From contig NC_066522.1 in NCBI RefSeq assembly GCF_024679095.1, forward strand, positions 12,572,753 through 12,636,752: 64,000 bases of DNA. Direction: 5' to 3'. The notes beneath the pieces are model-generated. The model was not told the DNA's origin. It worked only from the letters and a program-made list of their open reading frames with translations, and did no database searches. The translations under genes were made by a program, and so were the position numbers. Shown piece by piece: positions 1 through 10,885 of the stretch (positions are counted from its first letter, which is position 1; every line of letters begins with the position of its first letter). Source of the DNA: Eriocheir sinensis. Its lineage: Eukaryota; Arthropoda; Malacostraca; Decapoda; Varunidae.

Positions 1-409
1 TGCCTCCCCCACTTCTGTCCTTTCTCATCCTTCTAATCAGCAGGGACGGCAAAGGGCTGGCCGAGGGAGTGTGTGCGTCAGCTGAGCATAGCGTGGCCTG
101 GCAGAAGGGGATGGCAGGGGAAGGAAGGGGCCACGAGAAGGAGGCCTGCTCAGCGTCCATCCTCCGTCTGGTGACACCCACAACACGCTACTCAAGGGTG
201 TTTGTCACGGTATTCAGGCCAGCGAGCGCCAGTACTCAGGGCGAGGCTCAACCCAACAACCCCCAACAAACAAAACGTCACAAGTTAAATGCCACATGCC
301 CGTCCTGTGAGCGGTGCCTTCAAGCCTCTCAAAAGGGGAAACACGACTCTTTTTGCATATATTATTTATTAATCGTACAGGAGGCATCTAAAGGGCAAAA
401 TAACCTGAT

Positions 410-412
<3 letters not shown>
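1..412. other. Repeat-poor flank without a supportable gene
   Basis: The one long open frame here runs straight into an (AG)n tract and has no recognisable domain, so I do not treat it as coding. I see no RNA gene, splice-bounded exon or terminal repeat in this stretch. Confidence 0.5.

Positions 413-463
<51 letters not shown>
413..463. repeat. (AG)n microsatellite
   Basis: An uninterrupted AG dinucleotide array of about 25 units. Confidence 0.97.
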
Positions 464-467
<4 letters not shown>

Positions 468-726
468 AATAAGTGTTATAAATTACTAAAATTACACGTT
501 CATCAGAGGTGCGAAAAAGAGGTATACGCAATACGCATTATGTGCACACATGCAGTACGCTGATCTCTCTGTCATATTTTAGGTAAAACGACAAGTTATA
601 GATCTCCCTTGATTGTATGGCTTATCCGACACACAGTATGGATTCGAAATAAAAGTAGACTCAAGATCTGTTTAACGTGTGGGAGAGACGGAAATTATTA
701 GGCTATATAGTACTCTATGTATTTAG

Positions 727-840
727 TTTTTTACAGAAAAGGAGACAGCTCGCGGCCAGAAATATAAAAATAGATAAAGGATACAAAAAAGCCCACTGAC
801 GCTGCTTCTGCAAAGTGTGTCGTAAAGAAGCTCCAAAACA
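727..840 (-). repeat. Dispersed repeat family A, diverged 3'-end copy
   Basis: A T-run followed by 'acagaaaaggagacagctcg' and then 'aaaagcccactgacgctgct' matches the block seen at 1081, 4890, 11950, 12700, 49660 and 50790. The copy at 12700-13770 continues into reverse-transcriptase coding sequence on the minus strand. These short copies are therefore best read as 5'-truncated insertions of the same non-LTR element. The T-run is the complement of its poly(A) end. This copy is strongly diverged. Confidence 0.55.
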
Positions 841-1080
841 TAGAGACTAGAAACATTCGGAGAGGTGTCTTGAAACAACATTCACAGGTAGAAGTACAGG
901 ATCGAAGACTTGGTTTGCGATGGCTTAAAAGTGACTGTAGTACCTGTAACTTAAAACACAGACTTTGAACAAATAATAGCAGTTGATGGCGTTATTACCA
1001 GCATTGGCACAAACTTAATATACTGGACTTCACATCATTTTTACTGTTTGAGACGCCATGTTCATATCACTTATATATTT

Positions 1081-1192
1081 TTTACAGTAAAGGAAGGAAG
1101 GAACAATGAAAAAAAGCCCGCTAATCACTGCTCCTATATAAAAGACTAAAGAGGAGTGGTCGAAAGTGAGGTCAATTTCGGGAGGAGAGACA
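1081..1192 (-). repeat. Dispersed repeat family A, truncated non-LTR 3' end
   Basis: It begins with a T-run and 'acagtaaagga', continues through 'agcccgct' and 'actgctcct', and ends in 'gaggtcaatttcgggaggag'. The order of blocks is the same as in the longer copy at 12700-13770. It is read as a 5'-truncated minus-strand retroelement copy. Confidence 0.65.
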
Positions 1193-1497
1193 ATAATAGA
1201 CAAGTCCAAATGCTCTTCTCTTGAACCTACTCCTCATACCTCATCCTCATAACCTACTTCGAGCCTTATAATCTTCAAATGTGTGTAGGACTAGACAGAC
1301 AACGCGCAAGAACTTATTAAGAAGACATAATTGAATGAGAGTGAGTGTGGGAGGGAATAGAAAGCAGTAATGTTCGCAGCTGTAGTGGTGGTGGTGGTGG
1401 TGGTGGTGGGTCTTCTCAGTGGTTGGAATCTTCTTTTATTAGGCTACTCGGGAGCTGTAGCAGAATAACGAGGTAGGTGGTTACGAAGCCCGCCACC

Positions 1498-1500
<3 letters not shown>

Positions 1501-1565
<65 letters not shown>
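1501..1565. repeat. (AG)n microsatellite
   Basis: An uninterrupted AG array of about 32 units. Confidence 0.97.
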
Positions 1566-1568
<3 letters not shown>

Positions 1569-1636
1569 GAGCGTTTTTTAATCTATGAAGAAGATTAGAG
1601 ATTTTAGATTAGCCTGCCCAAGATTCTTCTCTATTT

Positions 1637-1703
1637 GCTACTACTACTACTACTATACTACTACTACTACTACTACTACCATTACTACCACTACTACTAC
1701 TAT
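1637..1703. repeat. (CTA)n trinucleotide microsatellite
   Basis: CTA units interrupted by CCATTA and CCA variants. The tyrosine- and threonine-rich reading frames across it are by-products of the repeat. Confidence 0.92.
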
Positions 1704-1790
1704 TAATGTGACGGAAAACAGTAAAAAAAAAAGACACGTGTATATTTACCTTAAAATATACACAATCTTATAAAAAAAAGAGTAACAGTT

Positions 1791-1792
<2 letters not shown>

Positions 1793-1834
<42 letters not shown>

Positions 1835-2030
1835 GCACCACTCCTCACCTATACACCTCAGCATTAAATTACTTGAGAGCGGCCAGACACGTGCTTCCCC
1901 CTTCAACACAACATTCTTATCGACACTTATCAAGAAAACAAACATAGCTGCCCCCCCTTCCCCCTCCCCCTTCAGCCCCCCCCCTTCCCCCTCCCCCTTC
2001 ACCCCCCCCCCAACAACAACAACAACAAAC
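1793..2030. repeat. (AG)n followed by G-run, C-rich and (CAA)n tracts
   Basis: An AG array runs into a poly-G run. After about 110 bp of ordinary sequence come runs of C broken by TTCCCCCTC, then an ACA/CAA array near 2009-2030. The poly-G and poly-C runs lie about 150 bp apart on the same strand and could in principle pair. Confidence 0.85.
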
Positions 2031-2103
2031 ATCCGCCTTCACCTGGTAATAAAAAGAGAAACACCTGAAAAGACCTGTACAATAATATCCACGAGAGATG
2101 TAA

Positions 2104-2943
2104 ATGATTAACTGACTGACTGATTGACTGATTGATGATTGATTGATTGACTGACTTATTGACTAACTAACTGACTGTGGTTGAACTTACTGATTGATTG
2201 ACTGAATGAATGACAGACTGGTTTACTGATTTAGCTTTGGCTGGCGTACTAGCTAACTGACTGACTGACTGACTAACTGTGATTTAGCTTACCGATTGAT
2301 TGATTGACTGATTGATTGACTGACTGACTGGCCGACTGGCTGAATGGGTGGCTGACTGCGGTTTAGGTTACGAACTAATTGCTTGACTGATTGACTGACT
2401 GACTGATTGATAGGCTGATTCTTTGACTGACTATGACTTTGACTGACTGACTTACTAACTGATCGATTGTTTTACTGACTAATTAAATGAATGAATTATT
2501 GATTTGAATGACTGATTAATTGCTGAACTGACTGACTGGCTGACTGATTGACTAACTGACTGACTGACTGATTGGCTGATTCTGGGACTGACTATGACTT
2601 TGACTGACTGACTTACTAACTGATCGATTGCCTTACTGACTAATTGAATGAATGAAAGATTGATTTGAATAACTGATCAACTGCTGAAATGACTGACTGG
2701 CTGACTGACTGACTAACTGACTGACTGACCGCTGACTGACTTGAATGGATGACCTATTAACTGACTAAATGACTTTCTGAATGACTGACTAATTGCTGAA
2801 CTGGCTGACTGACTGACTGACTGACCGCTTACTGTATGACTTGAATGACTGACACTGAATGAATGGATGACCTATTAACTGACTAACTGACTTTCTAAAT
2901 GACTAACTAATCGCTGAACTGTCTGACTGGCTGACTGACTGAC
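2104..2943. repeat. Degenerate (TGAC/TGAT)n satellite with higher-order units
   Basis: About 840 bp are built almost wholly from tetranucleotide variants of TGAC, TGAT, TAAC and TGAA. Longer units recur. 'gactatgactttgactgact' appears near 2427 and again near 2590. 'gaatggatgacctattaact' appears near 2743 and again near 2860. The array is therefore a nested satellite rather than a simple microsatellite. No coding frame survives. Confidence 0.9.
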
Positions 2944-3067
2944 CTGCAAGATGTTGTGGCTGCCGAGCGTGTACACACCGTTCACACTCATTTCAGACAC
3001 GCGCCGCAGTGTTGCCAGAACGACGCAGACCTGCAGGAGGGAGCCAAGCAGGTGTGTGCATGCAGAA

Positions 3068-3105
<38 letters not shown>
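3068..3105. repeat. (CA)n microsatellite
   Basis: A run of about 19 CA units, followed by an ATT-rich tract near 3140-3195. Confidence 0.96.
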
Positions 3106-3107
<2 letters not shown>

Positions 3108-3235
3108 TCCAAACTTATTTTTTCGAGTATATATTGTTTTCATTGTTATTATTATCATTAACACATTATTATTATTATTATTATCATCATTAATATCATT
3201 GATTATATTGCAATGGCTTTAACATTAGTATCATT

Positions 3236-3690
3236 CGTAGTAGTAGTTGTAGTAGTAGTTGTAGTAGTAGTAGTAGTAGTTGTTGTAGTAGTACCTGGTG
3301 GTGAGTGTCGGGGTCGCATGGTCCCTTCAAGAAAAGCAGTTCCTTCTCCACCTCGGAAGCCTGCGGGAGGGTAAAGAGGAAGATGGGGTGATGAAGGAGG
3401 AGGAGGAGGGAAGGTGATGATGTAGGAGAATGAGAGAAGATGGAAGAGGAGGAGGTTGAAAGAAGATGGTGATGATGGTGGAGAAGAATGGAAGTGGTAA
3501 TGAAGGAGAATGAGAGTTGGTGGAGGAGGAGGAGGAGGAGGAGGAGGAAGATGCCAGATGGTGATGAAGATAGAGAAGGATGGAAGTGGTGATGATAGTG
3601 GAGGAGGAGGGGAGATGGTGATGGTAGTGGAGGAGAAGGGATGTGGTGATGGTGGTGGAATAGAAGAAAATGGGAAAAGGAAGAGAAAAA
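3236..3690. repeat. (GTA)n then GAG/GAT/GGT-rich tract
   Basis: GTA/TTG units at 3236-3293 are followed by several hundred bases of GGA, GAT and GGT variants. The histidine/serine/proline-rich frames on the minus strand and the glycine-rich frame on the plus strand both arise from this composition and have no domain. Confidence 0.85.
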
Positions 3691-3723
3691 AATAGGTGAC
3701 TGGACATGTGTGGCTGATGATGG

Positions 3724-3724
3724 A

Positions 3725-3784
<60 letters not shown>

Positions 3785-3796
3785 ACACACACACAG
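3724..3796. repeat. (CA)n microsatellite
   Basis: A long CA array with single AA and AT interruptions. Confidence 0.96.
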
Positions 3797-3861
3797 GTGA
3801 AAGGGAAAACGCAACGTGTGTGTGTGTGTAATGACAGTTTATGTTATTTTGGCCGAAACAG

Positions 3862-3927
<66 letters not shown>
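3862..3927. repeat. (CT)n microsatellite
   Basis: An uninterrupted CT array of about 32 units. Confidence 0.97.
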
Positions 3928-3932
<5 letters not shown>

Positions 3933-4012
3933 CTTGCTTTATCAACGTTTCAGTGCGAACGAAGACTGACAGCACAAAGAAAACATAATGAGGAACCTAT
4001 CAGACCCCATCC

Positions 4013-4039
4013 TGTGTGTGTGTGTGTGTGTGTGTGTGT
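4013..4039. repeat. (GT)n microsatellite
   Basis: A short GT array. The stretch from 4040 to 4460 has no feature that I can support. Confidence 0.93.
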
Positions 4040-4464
4040 CAAGCGCCAGACACCATCAGCACGGTCCATGAAGCTCTACCATATTATCGTACTCACAATA
4101 TTAATTTTAACTATCGGTCTCTGCCTAAAAAAATACCACCCTTCCCCCACACACACAAATAACGGTATTCATTCAAACTTACCATCTAAAATCTAATTTT
4201 TAAGATATTCTATACGAGTGGAAGTATAAGGCAAAGTTAATGAAGCTGATTTGACCATTGATTTTGACCATTGTCTTACATAATATTGGCACACTGTCAC
4301 CACTATAGCGTTATCAGATTATCATACGCAGCACATTGCATACATCGCTTCTGCATCCAAAACTGTCGTATCCACACAAATAACGATGTTTTCATTTCAG
4401 ATAATTATTAAAAACGTTGATTATTGATATTTTCTTGCAATAGTTATAGATCAGAAACCGGAAA

Positions 4465-4640
4465 ATACAATGTTGGGCAGTATTCTCAGACATTTCCGCC
4501 TCCCACATCGACTACTAAATTTTCCTAAAGCCGAAAAGGATATTAGTCGCGTCCTCGTTAGTGTTTTCTACAATCATGGTGCAGAGGCCTTGTCGAACTA
4601 TCACTAGGCTCACAAAACTACCCATGGAAACACTGCGAAA
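4465..4640. repeat. Dispersed repeat family B copy
   Basis: Shares the ordered blocks 'ttctcagac', 'ttccgcctc', 'gaaaaggatattag', 'ccttgtcgaactatcacta' and 'aactacccatggaaa' with copies at 5085-5385 and 8590-8745. No coding capacity is visible. The family is unidentified. Confidence 0.65.
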
Positions 4641-4740
4641 TGCTGATCGAACCTTATTTGTGTTTTCTGTTCCGGGTATTTTATTCTATTTGATTGTTTA
4701 ATTTTGTTTTATTTGTGGTTTTATATGCGTTTAGCCTATT

Positions 4741-4768
4741 GCGGTTTTTTTTTTTTTTTTTTTTTTTT
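4741..4768. repeat. Poly-T tract
   Basis: A T-run of about 28 bases. 'aactacccatggaaacactg' stands just after it and a near-identical block lies upstream near 4618, so this tract divides two partial copies of family B. Confidence 0.9.
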
Positions 4769-4884
4769 CCTTGCTCACAAAACTACCCATGGAAACACTG
4801 TGCGAATTGCTGAACCTTATTTGTGTTTTCTGTTACTGGTATTTTATTTTATTTGATTGTTTGATTCTGTTTTATTTGTGGTTT

Positions 4885-5050
4885 TATTTTTTATTTTTTT
4901 TTACAACAAAGGAGACAGCTCAAGGGCACCAAAAAGGAAACAATAATGATAATAAAAATAAAAATAAAAACGCTACTCGCTGCTCTTAAAATAAAAATAA
5001 AAAGAGGTGGCCGAAAGAGAGGTCAATTTCGGGAGGAGAGGTGTCTTTAT
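4885..5050 (-). repeat. Dispersed repeat family A copy
   Basis: A T-run is followed by 'acaacaaaggagacagctca', an A-rich AAT/AAA expansion, then 'gaggtcaatttcgggaggag' and 'gtgtcttt'. It has the same order as the other family A copies. The A-rich centre is expanded by (AAAAT)n-like units. Confidence 0.65.
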
Positions 5051-5084
5051 TGCGTTGTTGTTGTTTTTTTTGTATTGCCTTGTC

Positions 5085-5384
5085 TTATGTGAGCGTGAAA
5101 GCTTCGAAATGTTTGCGAATATGAGCCAACATTGTGTTAAGGGCGGTATGCATTATTTTTAGACGCTTCCGCCTTTCACATCAACTATTTCCAAACCCCG
5201 AAAAGGAGATTAATCGGGTTTTCATGAGTGTTTTTTTCACGTTCATGGTAGCCTACAGAGGAAGCGTCAAACTACCACCAGAGTCATTAAACTACCCATG
5301 GAAATACCCACAACTCCTACGACAACCTTATCCAGTGTGTGTGTGCAAGCCAAGCCCCGAAATGTTTGAAAATATGTGCCAATG
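5085..5384. repeat. Dispersed repeat family B copy abutting the receptor gene
   Basis: Repeats the family B blocks ('gacgcttccgcct', 'ccgaaaaggagattaatcg', 'ttcacgttcatgg') and the downstream block 'ccccgaaatgtttgaaaata'. Its right edge reaches the stop codon of the minus-strand receptor exon at 5385, so the end of that gene and this repeat touch. Confidence 0.65.
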
Positions 5385-7415
5385 CTAAGTACGGTGAACT
5401 GGGAACGCTGTCACCACCTCCTCCCTCAGACGTTGGGGGGCGCTGCAGACGACGGCCATTCCGGAGACGAGGGAGATGGCGTTGGTGAAGAAGATGAGCG
5501 GAGTGACGCCGAAGCGGAACCAGAGGCAGAAGGTGGAGATGAGGACGATACTGTAGCCCAACATCAGGAGGGCCACGGGCAGCCCCAGGTACGCCAGCAG
5601 GGCCTCCTTCGCCTCCTCCACCTGAGGGAAGGCGGAAGATGAAGAAAAAGAGAGTTGAGGTTAGAGAAGAAGGAAAAGCTGGATAGAGAGGTGGTAGAGG
5701 TAAGAGAATGAAAGAAAATTCATTAAAATAGTAAAGAGAACTTACTGGTTAATGAAAAAATGAAAAAAAATAAGGTGGGTGATGAGAGTTGGAACAGACA
5801 CAAAGAAAAAAAATATGATTGAAAATTTTAATTCAACTAATTAAAAAAATGAAAATGAAAAACGAAAAATGAAAGAAAAAAGATAAGAACGGACAGAATG
5901 AAAAATGTATGAAAAATGAATTAAACATGTACGACAAAAATGAAAATGAAAAGTGAATAATGAGTGAAAAAATTAAACGGACAGACTAAAAAAAATCAAG
6001 GAAAAATGAAAGAAAAATAAAAAAAAAGAATGATAACAATTAATTATCGAAAATGAAAATATAAAATGAATGGAAAAATGTTGGAACGAACAAAATGGAA
6101 AGTGGGGATCGTCGAGAGATCAGGAAGATAGAAAGTATAAGGATCAGCTGACTGGAAGAGGACCGTCACCCTGCGCATGGTAAGCTGTCTCCCCTCCATA
6201 CATAATCATCAGCCATCTTCTTTCAGTCGGTTTTTCGTTAACTACAGAAATGTTTAATTTGCTTTTTTTATCTCCTTGAACCTGAATGAATCTAAATCCT
6301 TTGCTGCCATCCTAACACTTCTTCTTAGTGTAAGTACCTTATCAACACCGCCTTTGTTAAACCCCTTATCTATTAAAATGCTTAAGTCAGATTGCAACGC
6401 AGTCAACGCTTTATTGAACGAGTCAGATAAGCTTGTTTAATCGTTCTTTGTTTGATGTTTCTACGTCTGTAGGTCATTGTGTGCTATTCTTATCTGTACA
6501 GACTACACAGACTGCATCCATGTTATTCATATGGTTATAGACTGGCTGTCATGAATGTCAAATTTCCCCGTAACATTAATTTCATAAATTCTACAATGGT
6601 TATGTAACTTCTGTTGCTCCAGCAAATACCAAAGTTAACAAAGTTGCTGTGTCCTGGGCGCGACAGATGATCTAAAAATGCTTGGCTCAGTAATCAGCCC
6701 AGACGTGGACTCACCCTCAGGCAGGCCGCCTGCAGGCGCGGCAGATCCAGGCCTTCGCAGCGGCGCCCCCCGGCCACACCTCCCTTCTCGTGGGCGGGCG
6801 GAGCAGTGCGGGAGGTGGCCAGAGCACGCCGCAGGTCCCAGGACAGGAGGATGAAGGATGACTTGAAGAAGGAGGTGGTGAGCACAATGCTGCCCACCAC
6901 CAGCACGAGCTGCGCCCAGTGGTAGGCTGTGTGGACGTTGAACACCTTCATGATGGACACGCCCAGGGCGACCTGCGCCGCCATGTTGATGGCCGCCAGG
7001 GGGTCAGTCAGCACCGGCGGCCGCCTCTCCCTGAGGCCTGCCAGGTTGGCGTCGAGGGCATACAGGCGGTCCAGCAATCGGGCAAGGCGGCCGCTCCTGG
7101 TGGCGGCCATGATGCGGTAGCAGGCAGAAGTGGTGACGTAGCCGTAGCTCATCAGCGACAGCAGCAGCGTGTGGTCTGTGTCCCTCACCTCCAGCAGCAA
7201 GACGACGTCCATGGCGATGCACCACAGGGCCACCACCGCCGCCCACATGGCCAGGGGCGGCGAGGCACGTACCGCGGTGGAGTGCGTTCTGTCCAGCGTG
7301 TGGTGCAGCTGCCCCGACGCCGCCAGCGCCATCACCAGCGGCCGCAGCCCATCGGCCCGCTTACTCGCTTCAGTCATACCGCCCACCTCGGCAAGTAGGT
7401 CGTCCCCTGATGCTG
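5385..7415 (-). CDS. Multi-pass membrane protein, gustatory-receptor-like (3' part of gene)
   Basis: Two exons join cleanly on the minus strand. The upstream exon is 7415..6715. Its acceptor follows a pyrimidine tract ending 'ttgcag' and its donor reads AGG|gtgagt. The terminal exon is 5621..5385, with acceptor 'ttccctcag' and stop TAG. The junction is phase 0 (ACLR|VEEAK). The visible protein is about 312 residues with five or six hydrophobic spans, including 'MWAAVVALWCIAMDVVLLL', 'AQLVLVVGSIVLTTSFFK', 'LPVALLMLGYSIVLISTF' and 'PLIFFTNAISLVSGMAVV'. A long loop rich in Arg and Ala lies before the last exon. Arthropod gustatory receptors are typically 350-450 residues with seven spans and a short last exon, so an N-terminal exon is missing, probably above 7,500. 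The usual C-terminal TYhhhhhQF-type signature is not obvious, so the family call is tentative. Both exons are GC-rich with open coding frames, unlike their AT-rich surroundings, which supports real coding sequence. Confidence 0.6.
5622..6714 (-). other. Intron of the receptor-like gene
   Basis: AT-rich sequence with many GAAAAATGAA-type units at 5750-6090, giving a loose, diverged purine-rich repeat. No exon or mobile element is visible inside it. Confidence 0.55.
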
Positions 7416-7443
7416 CTGCAATACAGGAGTCGGGGGAGTCAGC

Positions 7444-7445
<2 letters not shown>

Positions 7446-7486
<41 letters not shown>

Positions 7487-7492
7487 ACACAG
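7446..7492. repeat. (CA)n microsatellite upstream of a splice acceptor
   Basis: On the minus strand this is a (TG)n tract ending about 30 bases before the acceptor of the receptor exon. Only a short pyrimidine-rich segment lies between. Confidence 0.95.
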
Positions 7493-7639
7493 CACGCGAG
7501 TCGGGAGTGAATCTGTTTTTTGTTTTTTTTTAATGGTATGTTGTAAGTTTTTTTTTTAAGGTATTTGTGAATAGCTTGATTTTATAATGAATTTCTACCA
7601 AAAATAAGGAAAGCGAATTATCTCTTCATCAGTTGTAAC

Positions 7640-8340
7640 TTCACCTTGGCTAATAATACAATTGCTGATTTTTTTTTTCTTTCCTTTTCTCTGGATTTTT
7701 TTTGTCAACTTTTAGCCAAACACCGGGATTTTGCTGTTTTCATCTTTTTTTTCTTTTTTTTGTGTTGTCATTATCGTTATTATTGTTTTCCTGCTGTTAC
7801 TTCCGAAGAACGAGTTTTTTTACATCTTTTTTCTTCCATTTTTTAGTTATTATTATTGTTGTTATTATTTTTGTTACTGTTATATAGAAAGAGCACTATT
7901 GTTTTTTATTTATCTTTTCTTATTTTTTTCTCTTGTTGTTATCAGTTTAGCTCTTGTTATTAAGTTTGCATCTGTGGAAGAGTGCGATTTTTTTTTTCTT
8001 TATTTCTTTTTCTGTTCTCATTATTTTTGACATTATTTTTCCTTCTGTTATTTAGGAAGAACACGAGTGAAGTATTTTTTTTCCTTCTTGTTTTTCTTCC
8101 TCTGTTGTTTTATTATCATTGATATTATTTTGCTACTATTATTTATGAGGAGCGAGATGATATTTTCCTTTATTTACTCTTCTTATTATTCTTTTCTTGT
8201 TATTACTGTCAACATTATTTTTGCGACTAATATTTATGTAGAGCGAGATGAGATTTTCCTTTATTTACTCTCTTATTATTATTATTTTCTTGTTATTACT
8301 GTTGACATTATTTCTGCAACTGTTATTTAGGAAGAGCATA
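7640..8340. repeat. T-rich minisatellite-like modules
   Basis: Modules such as 'cttgttattactgt', 'aacattatttttgcgacta' and 'tttaggaagagc' repeat at irregular spacing of roughly 70-100 bp. The phenylalanine-rich frames over it are compositional. Further modules occur at 8750-8990. Confidence 0.7.
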
Positions 8341-8589
8341 AGCGAAATCCGAGCGTCCGTTAGTACATGCATAGTCAGGTACACATTTGCATAGTGGTGG
8401 TACCGTAATAATTTTTCTGACGCCGTGCAATGTCGGGCGGCGTCACGAGAGCGCTGGAGCCAAACCGTCTAGCCGACCTATTTATGTGGAATTTGCAGCA
8501 TAAACAAAACCTGATTTCAGCTGTCTTCTCCATTATCTCCCAACCACGCGCATGATGCCTTTCCATCGTCAACTCTTGTTTACCCAATT

Positions 8590-8745
8590 CGTTAAATGAA
8601 GAGATTGCACACTGCAGCCCCGTAATCTCAGACGCTTTCGGCTCTCACAACAAAGACTTCCAAAGGCCACAACGAAGGAGATTAGCCTGTTTCTTATGAG
8701 TTTTCTTCACGTTCATGATGCAAAAGCCTTGTCGAACTATCCTAC
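8590..8745. repeat. Dispersed repeat family B copy
   Basis: Carries 'atctcagacgctttcg', 'acgaaggagattagcctg', 'ttcacgttcatgatgc' and 'ccttgtcgaactatcc'. The T-rich modules that end at 8340 resume immediately after it, so this copy sits within or beside a duplicated T-rich block. Confidence 0.65.
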
Positions 8746-9090
8746 TGTTATTTAGGAAGAACGCGAATTTTGTATTTTTTTTCCTTCTTATTTTTCTTCC
8801 TGTTGTTATTATCATTTATTAACTTTTCTTTTTGTTCTTTTGCTGTTATTACTGTCAATATTATTTTTGCGACTAATATTTATGAAGAGCGAGATGAGAT
8901 TTTCTTTTATTTACTCTTATTATTATTATTTTCTTGTTATTACTGTTGGCATTATTTCCGCAACTACTATTTAGGAAGTGCACAAGCGTCCTTGGAAATG
9001 CCCACAAACTCTACGAAAGCCTGAACATTTGTGGGTTGTAAGCTCCGAAATGTTTGAGGATATGGAACACTCAACACTAAAGGAGGAATA
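8746..9090. repeat. Second T-rich module block with family B tail
   Basis: 'gttatttaggaagaacgcga' and 'gcgactaatatttatg' repeat sequence found at 8050-8240. From 8990 it continues into the family B end block ('aatgcccacaaactctacga', 'gctccgaaatgtttgagga'). Confidence 0.65.
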
Positions 9091-9159
9091 TTCTTTAGTG
9101 TCATTTTTTTCACCTTCACTCACACCGACGATGACCACATATCGATAACATCCAACCAC

Positions 9160-9690
9160 AAGAATGAAGGCAGGGGGGAAAAATATATTCACTCGAAAGG
9201 CAATAAGAGTATGAATGATAAATAATGATGATAAGGAAAAAAAACTCACTCGACAATCGCTAAAAAAATATGAATGATGAATGATGATAGGAAAAAATAC
9301 TCACTCGAAAATCACTAGAAATATGAATGATGAATGATGATGATAGGGAAAAAATACTCACTCGAAAATCACTAGAAATATGAATGACGAATGATGATGA
9401 TAGGGAAAAATACTCACTCGAAAATCACAAAAGAATATGATGAATGATGATGATAGAAAAAAATACTCACACGAAAATCACTAAAAAATATGATGAATGA
9501 TGATGATATAGGAAAAAAACACTCACTTGAAAATCACTAAAAATATGAATGGTGATGATAGAAAAAAATACTCACTCGAAAATCACTAAAAAATATGATG
9601 AATGATGATGATATAGGAAAAAAACACTCACTCGAAAATCACTAAAAATATGAATGATGATGATAGAAAAAATAACATTCACTCCAAAAT
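9160..9690. repeat. Minisatellite, unit about 55-60 bp
   Basis: About nine units, each containing 'actcactcgaaaatcacta', then 'aatatgaatgatg' and 'gatgatagaaaaa'. Units vary mainly in the number of ATG/ATGA repeats and in A-run length. Confidence 0.85.
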
Positions 9691-9897
9691 CAAAACCATA
9701 AAATTTCATTGCATCCTGAACAGTCTGTGAAGAATACCTATAGACTTGTCATAACCTTTGGAGAACCAGCAAGGACGGATAGATAAATATGCGGAATGCA
9801 CTCTCGTAAAGTAAAGGAAAAAAAGATGTTCCCAGTATACCTCGACTTTATCATCTCGCATTTTAAAAGTTCAGAGGTCTTGCATAGTCTATTGCAG

Positions 9898-9900
<3 letters not shown>

Positions 9901-9958
<58 letters not shown>

Positions 9959-10075
9959 TTCCATCTATCTATCTATCTATCTATCTGTCTATCTATCTAG
10001 TATCTATCTATATATCTCTTCCCTTCCTTCCTCTCACTTTATATTCTTTTCTCCACAATTTTATGCAGTTTTCCT

Positions 10076-10140
<65 letters not shown>
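9901..10140. repeat. (CT)n, (TATC)n, (CT)n compound microsatellite
   Basis: CT array at 9903-9953, TATC tetranucleotides at 9963-10015 and a second CT array at 10081-10139. A 'ctatataga' motif follows at about 10157, but no gene start could be attached to it. Confidence 0.93.
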
Positions 10141-10142
<2 letters not shown>

Positions 10143-10329
10143 TCTTTTCTGGGGCCTATATAGATGCCCTTTACACCCTGCCTCGCGAACCCTCTCTCTC
10201 TGCTCTGCTGGCGACGCACACACTGAGGCGGCGGCACAACGGCGTCACTGCCCTTATTCTCCTTACAGTGGTGACGAGGAGGCTGATTATTATCAATTCG
10301 TCAGCGTCCACGAGTATTATAGCCGGGCA

Positions 10330-10370
10330 ACTCCTCCTGCTGCTGCTGCTGATGATGATGATGATGAATT
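10330..10370. repeat. (CTG)n/(ATG)n short array
   Basis: CTG units pass into GATGAT units. The surrounding open frame (9796-10476) is mostly serine/leucine from the CT arrays and is not supported as a gene. Confidence 0.75.
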
Positions 10371-10795
10371 GATGATGTGTTTCTTTTCAACGGGGCATGC
10401 GAGGAGTATGTGCGAGAGGTTGTTGTTGTTATTACACTATGGAGGCGTAATGAGAGGTATTCGAAGTGGATGGTGAGGGATATTATCAATGATTGCGATG
10501 CATAAAATGAAGGCTGTTGCAATTACGGTGATGATGATGATGATGACGATGATTGGTGCTGGTGCCGCTGGTGTTAGTTATATAGTCGCTTGCATTGATG
10601 ATGAGGAAGATAAAAGAAGAGGAGGTGGAGGAGCAGCAAAGGGAGGAGGAAGATAAAGAGGAAGAAGGGTATTGATAAACGCTCCTAAGCTTATTGATCT
10701 GCACAATATTACAAAATTCCACGATAACTATTTTGCGTGTGAAATTGTAACGCGAAAGAGAAGGAAGAGAAAAAAAATGAAGAAGTAAAGAAGAG

Positions 10796-10885
10796 GAGGA
10801 GGAGGAGGAGGAGGAGGAAGAAGAAGAAGAAGAAGAAGAAGAAGAAAGAAGAAGAAGAAGAAAGAGAGAAAAGGAAAGAGGAGGA
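10796..10885. repeat. (GGA)n/(GAA)n purine tract
   Basis: GGA units followed by GAA units, all purine on the plus strand for roughly 90 bp. Such tracts can form triplex DNA. Confidence 0.9.

Noticed and set aside
69..563. 164-codon frame near the left edge
   Set aside because: Contains an (AG)n-encoded Arg-Glu run and no domain or splice context.
3196..3814. Overlapping 155-203-codon minus-strand frames rich in Ser, Pro, His and Cys-Val
   Set aside because: All three frames are open because the DNA is trinucleotide and dinucleotide repeats. No domain is present.
9160..9690. CRISPR-like array
   Set aside because: The units are contiguous diverged minisatellite copies without unique spacers, in a eukaryotic genome.
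9796..10476. 226-codon plus-strand frame
   Set aside because: Most of it is Ser-Leu from CT arrays and TATC repeats. The remainder has no recognisable domain.
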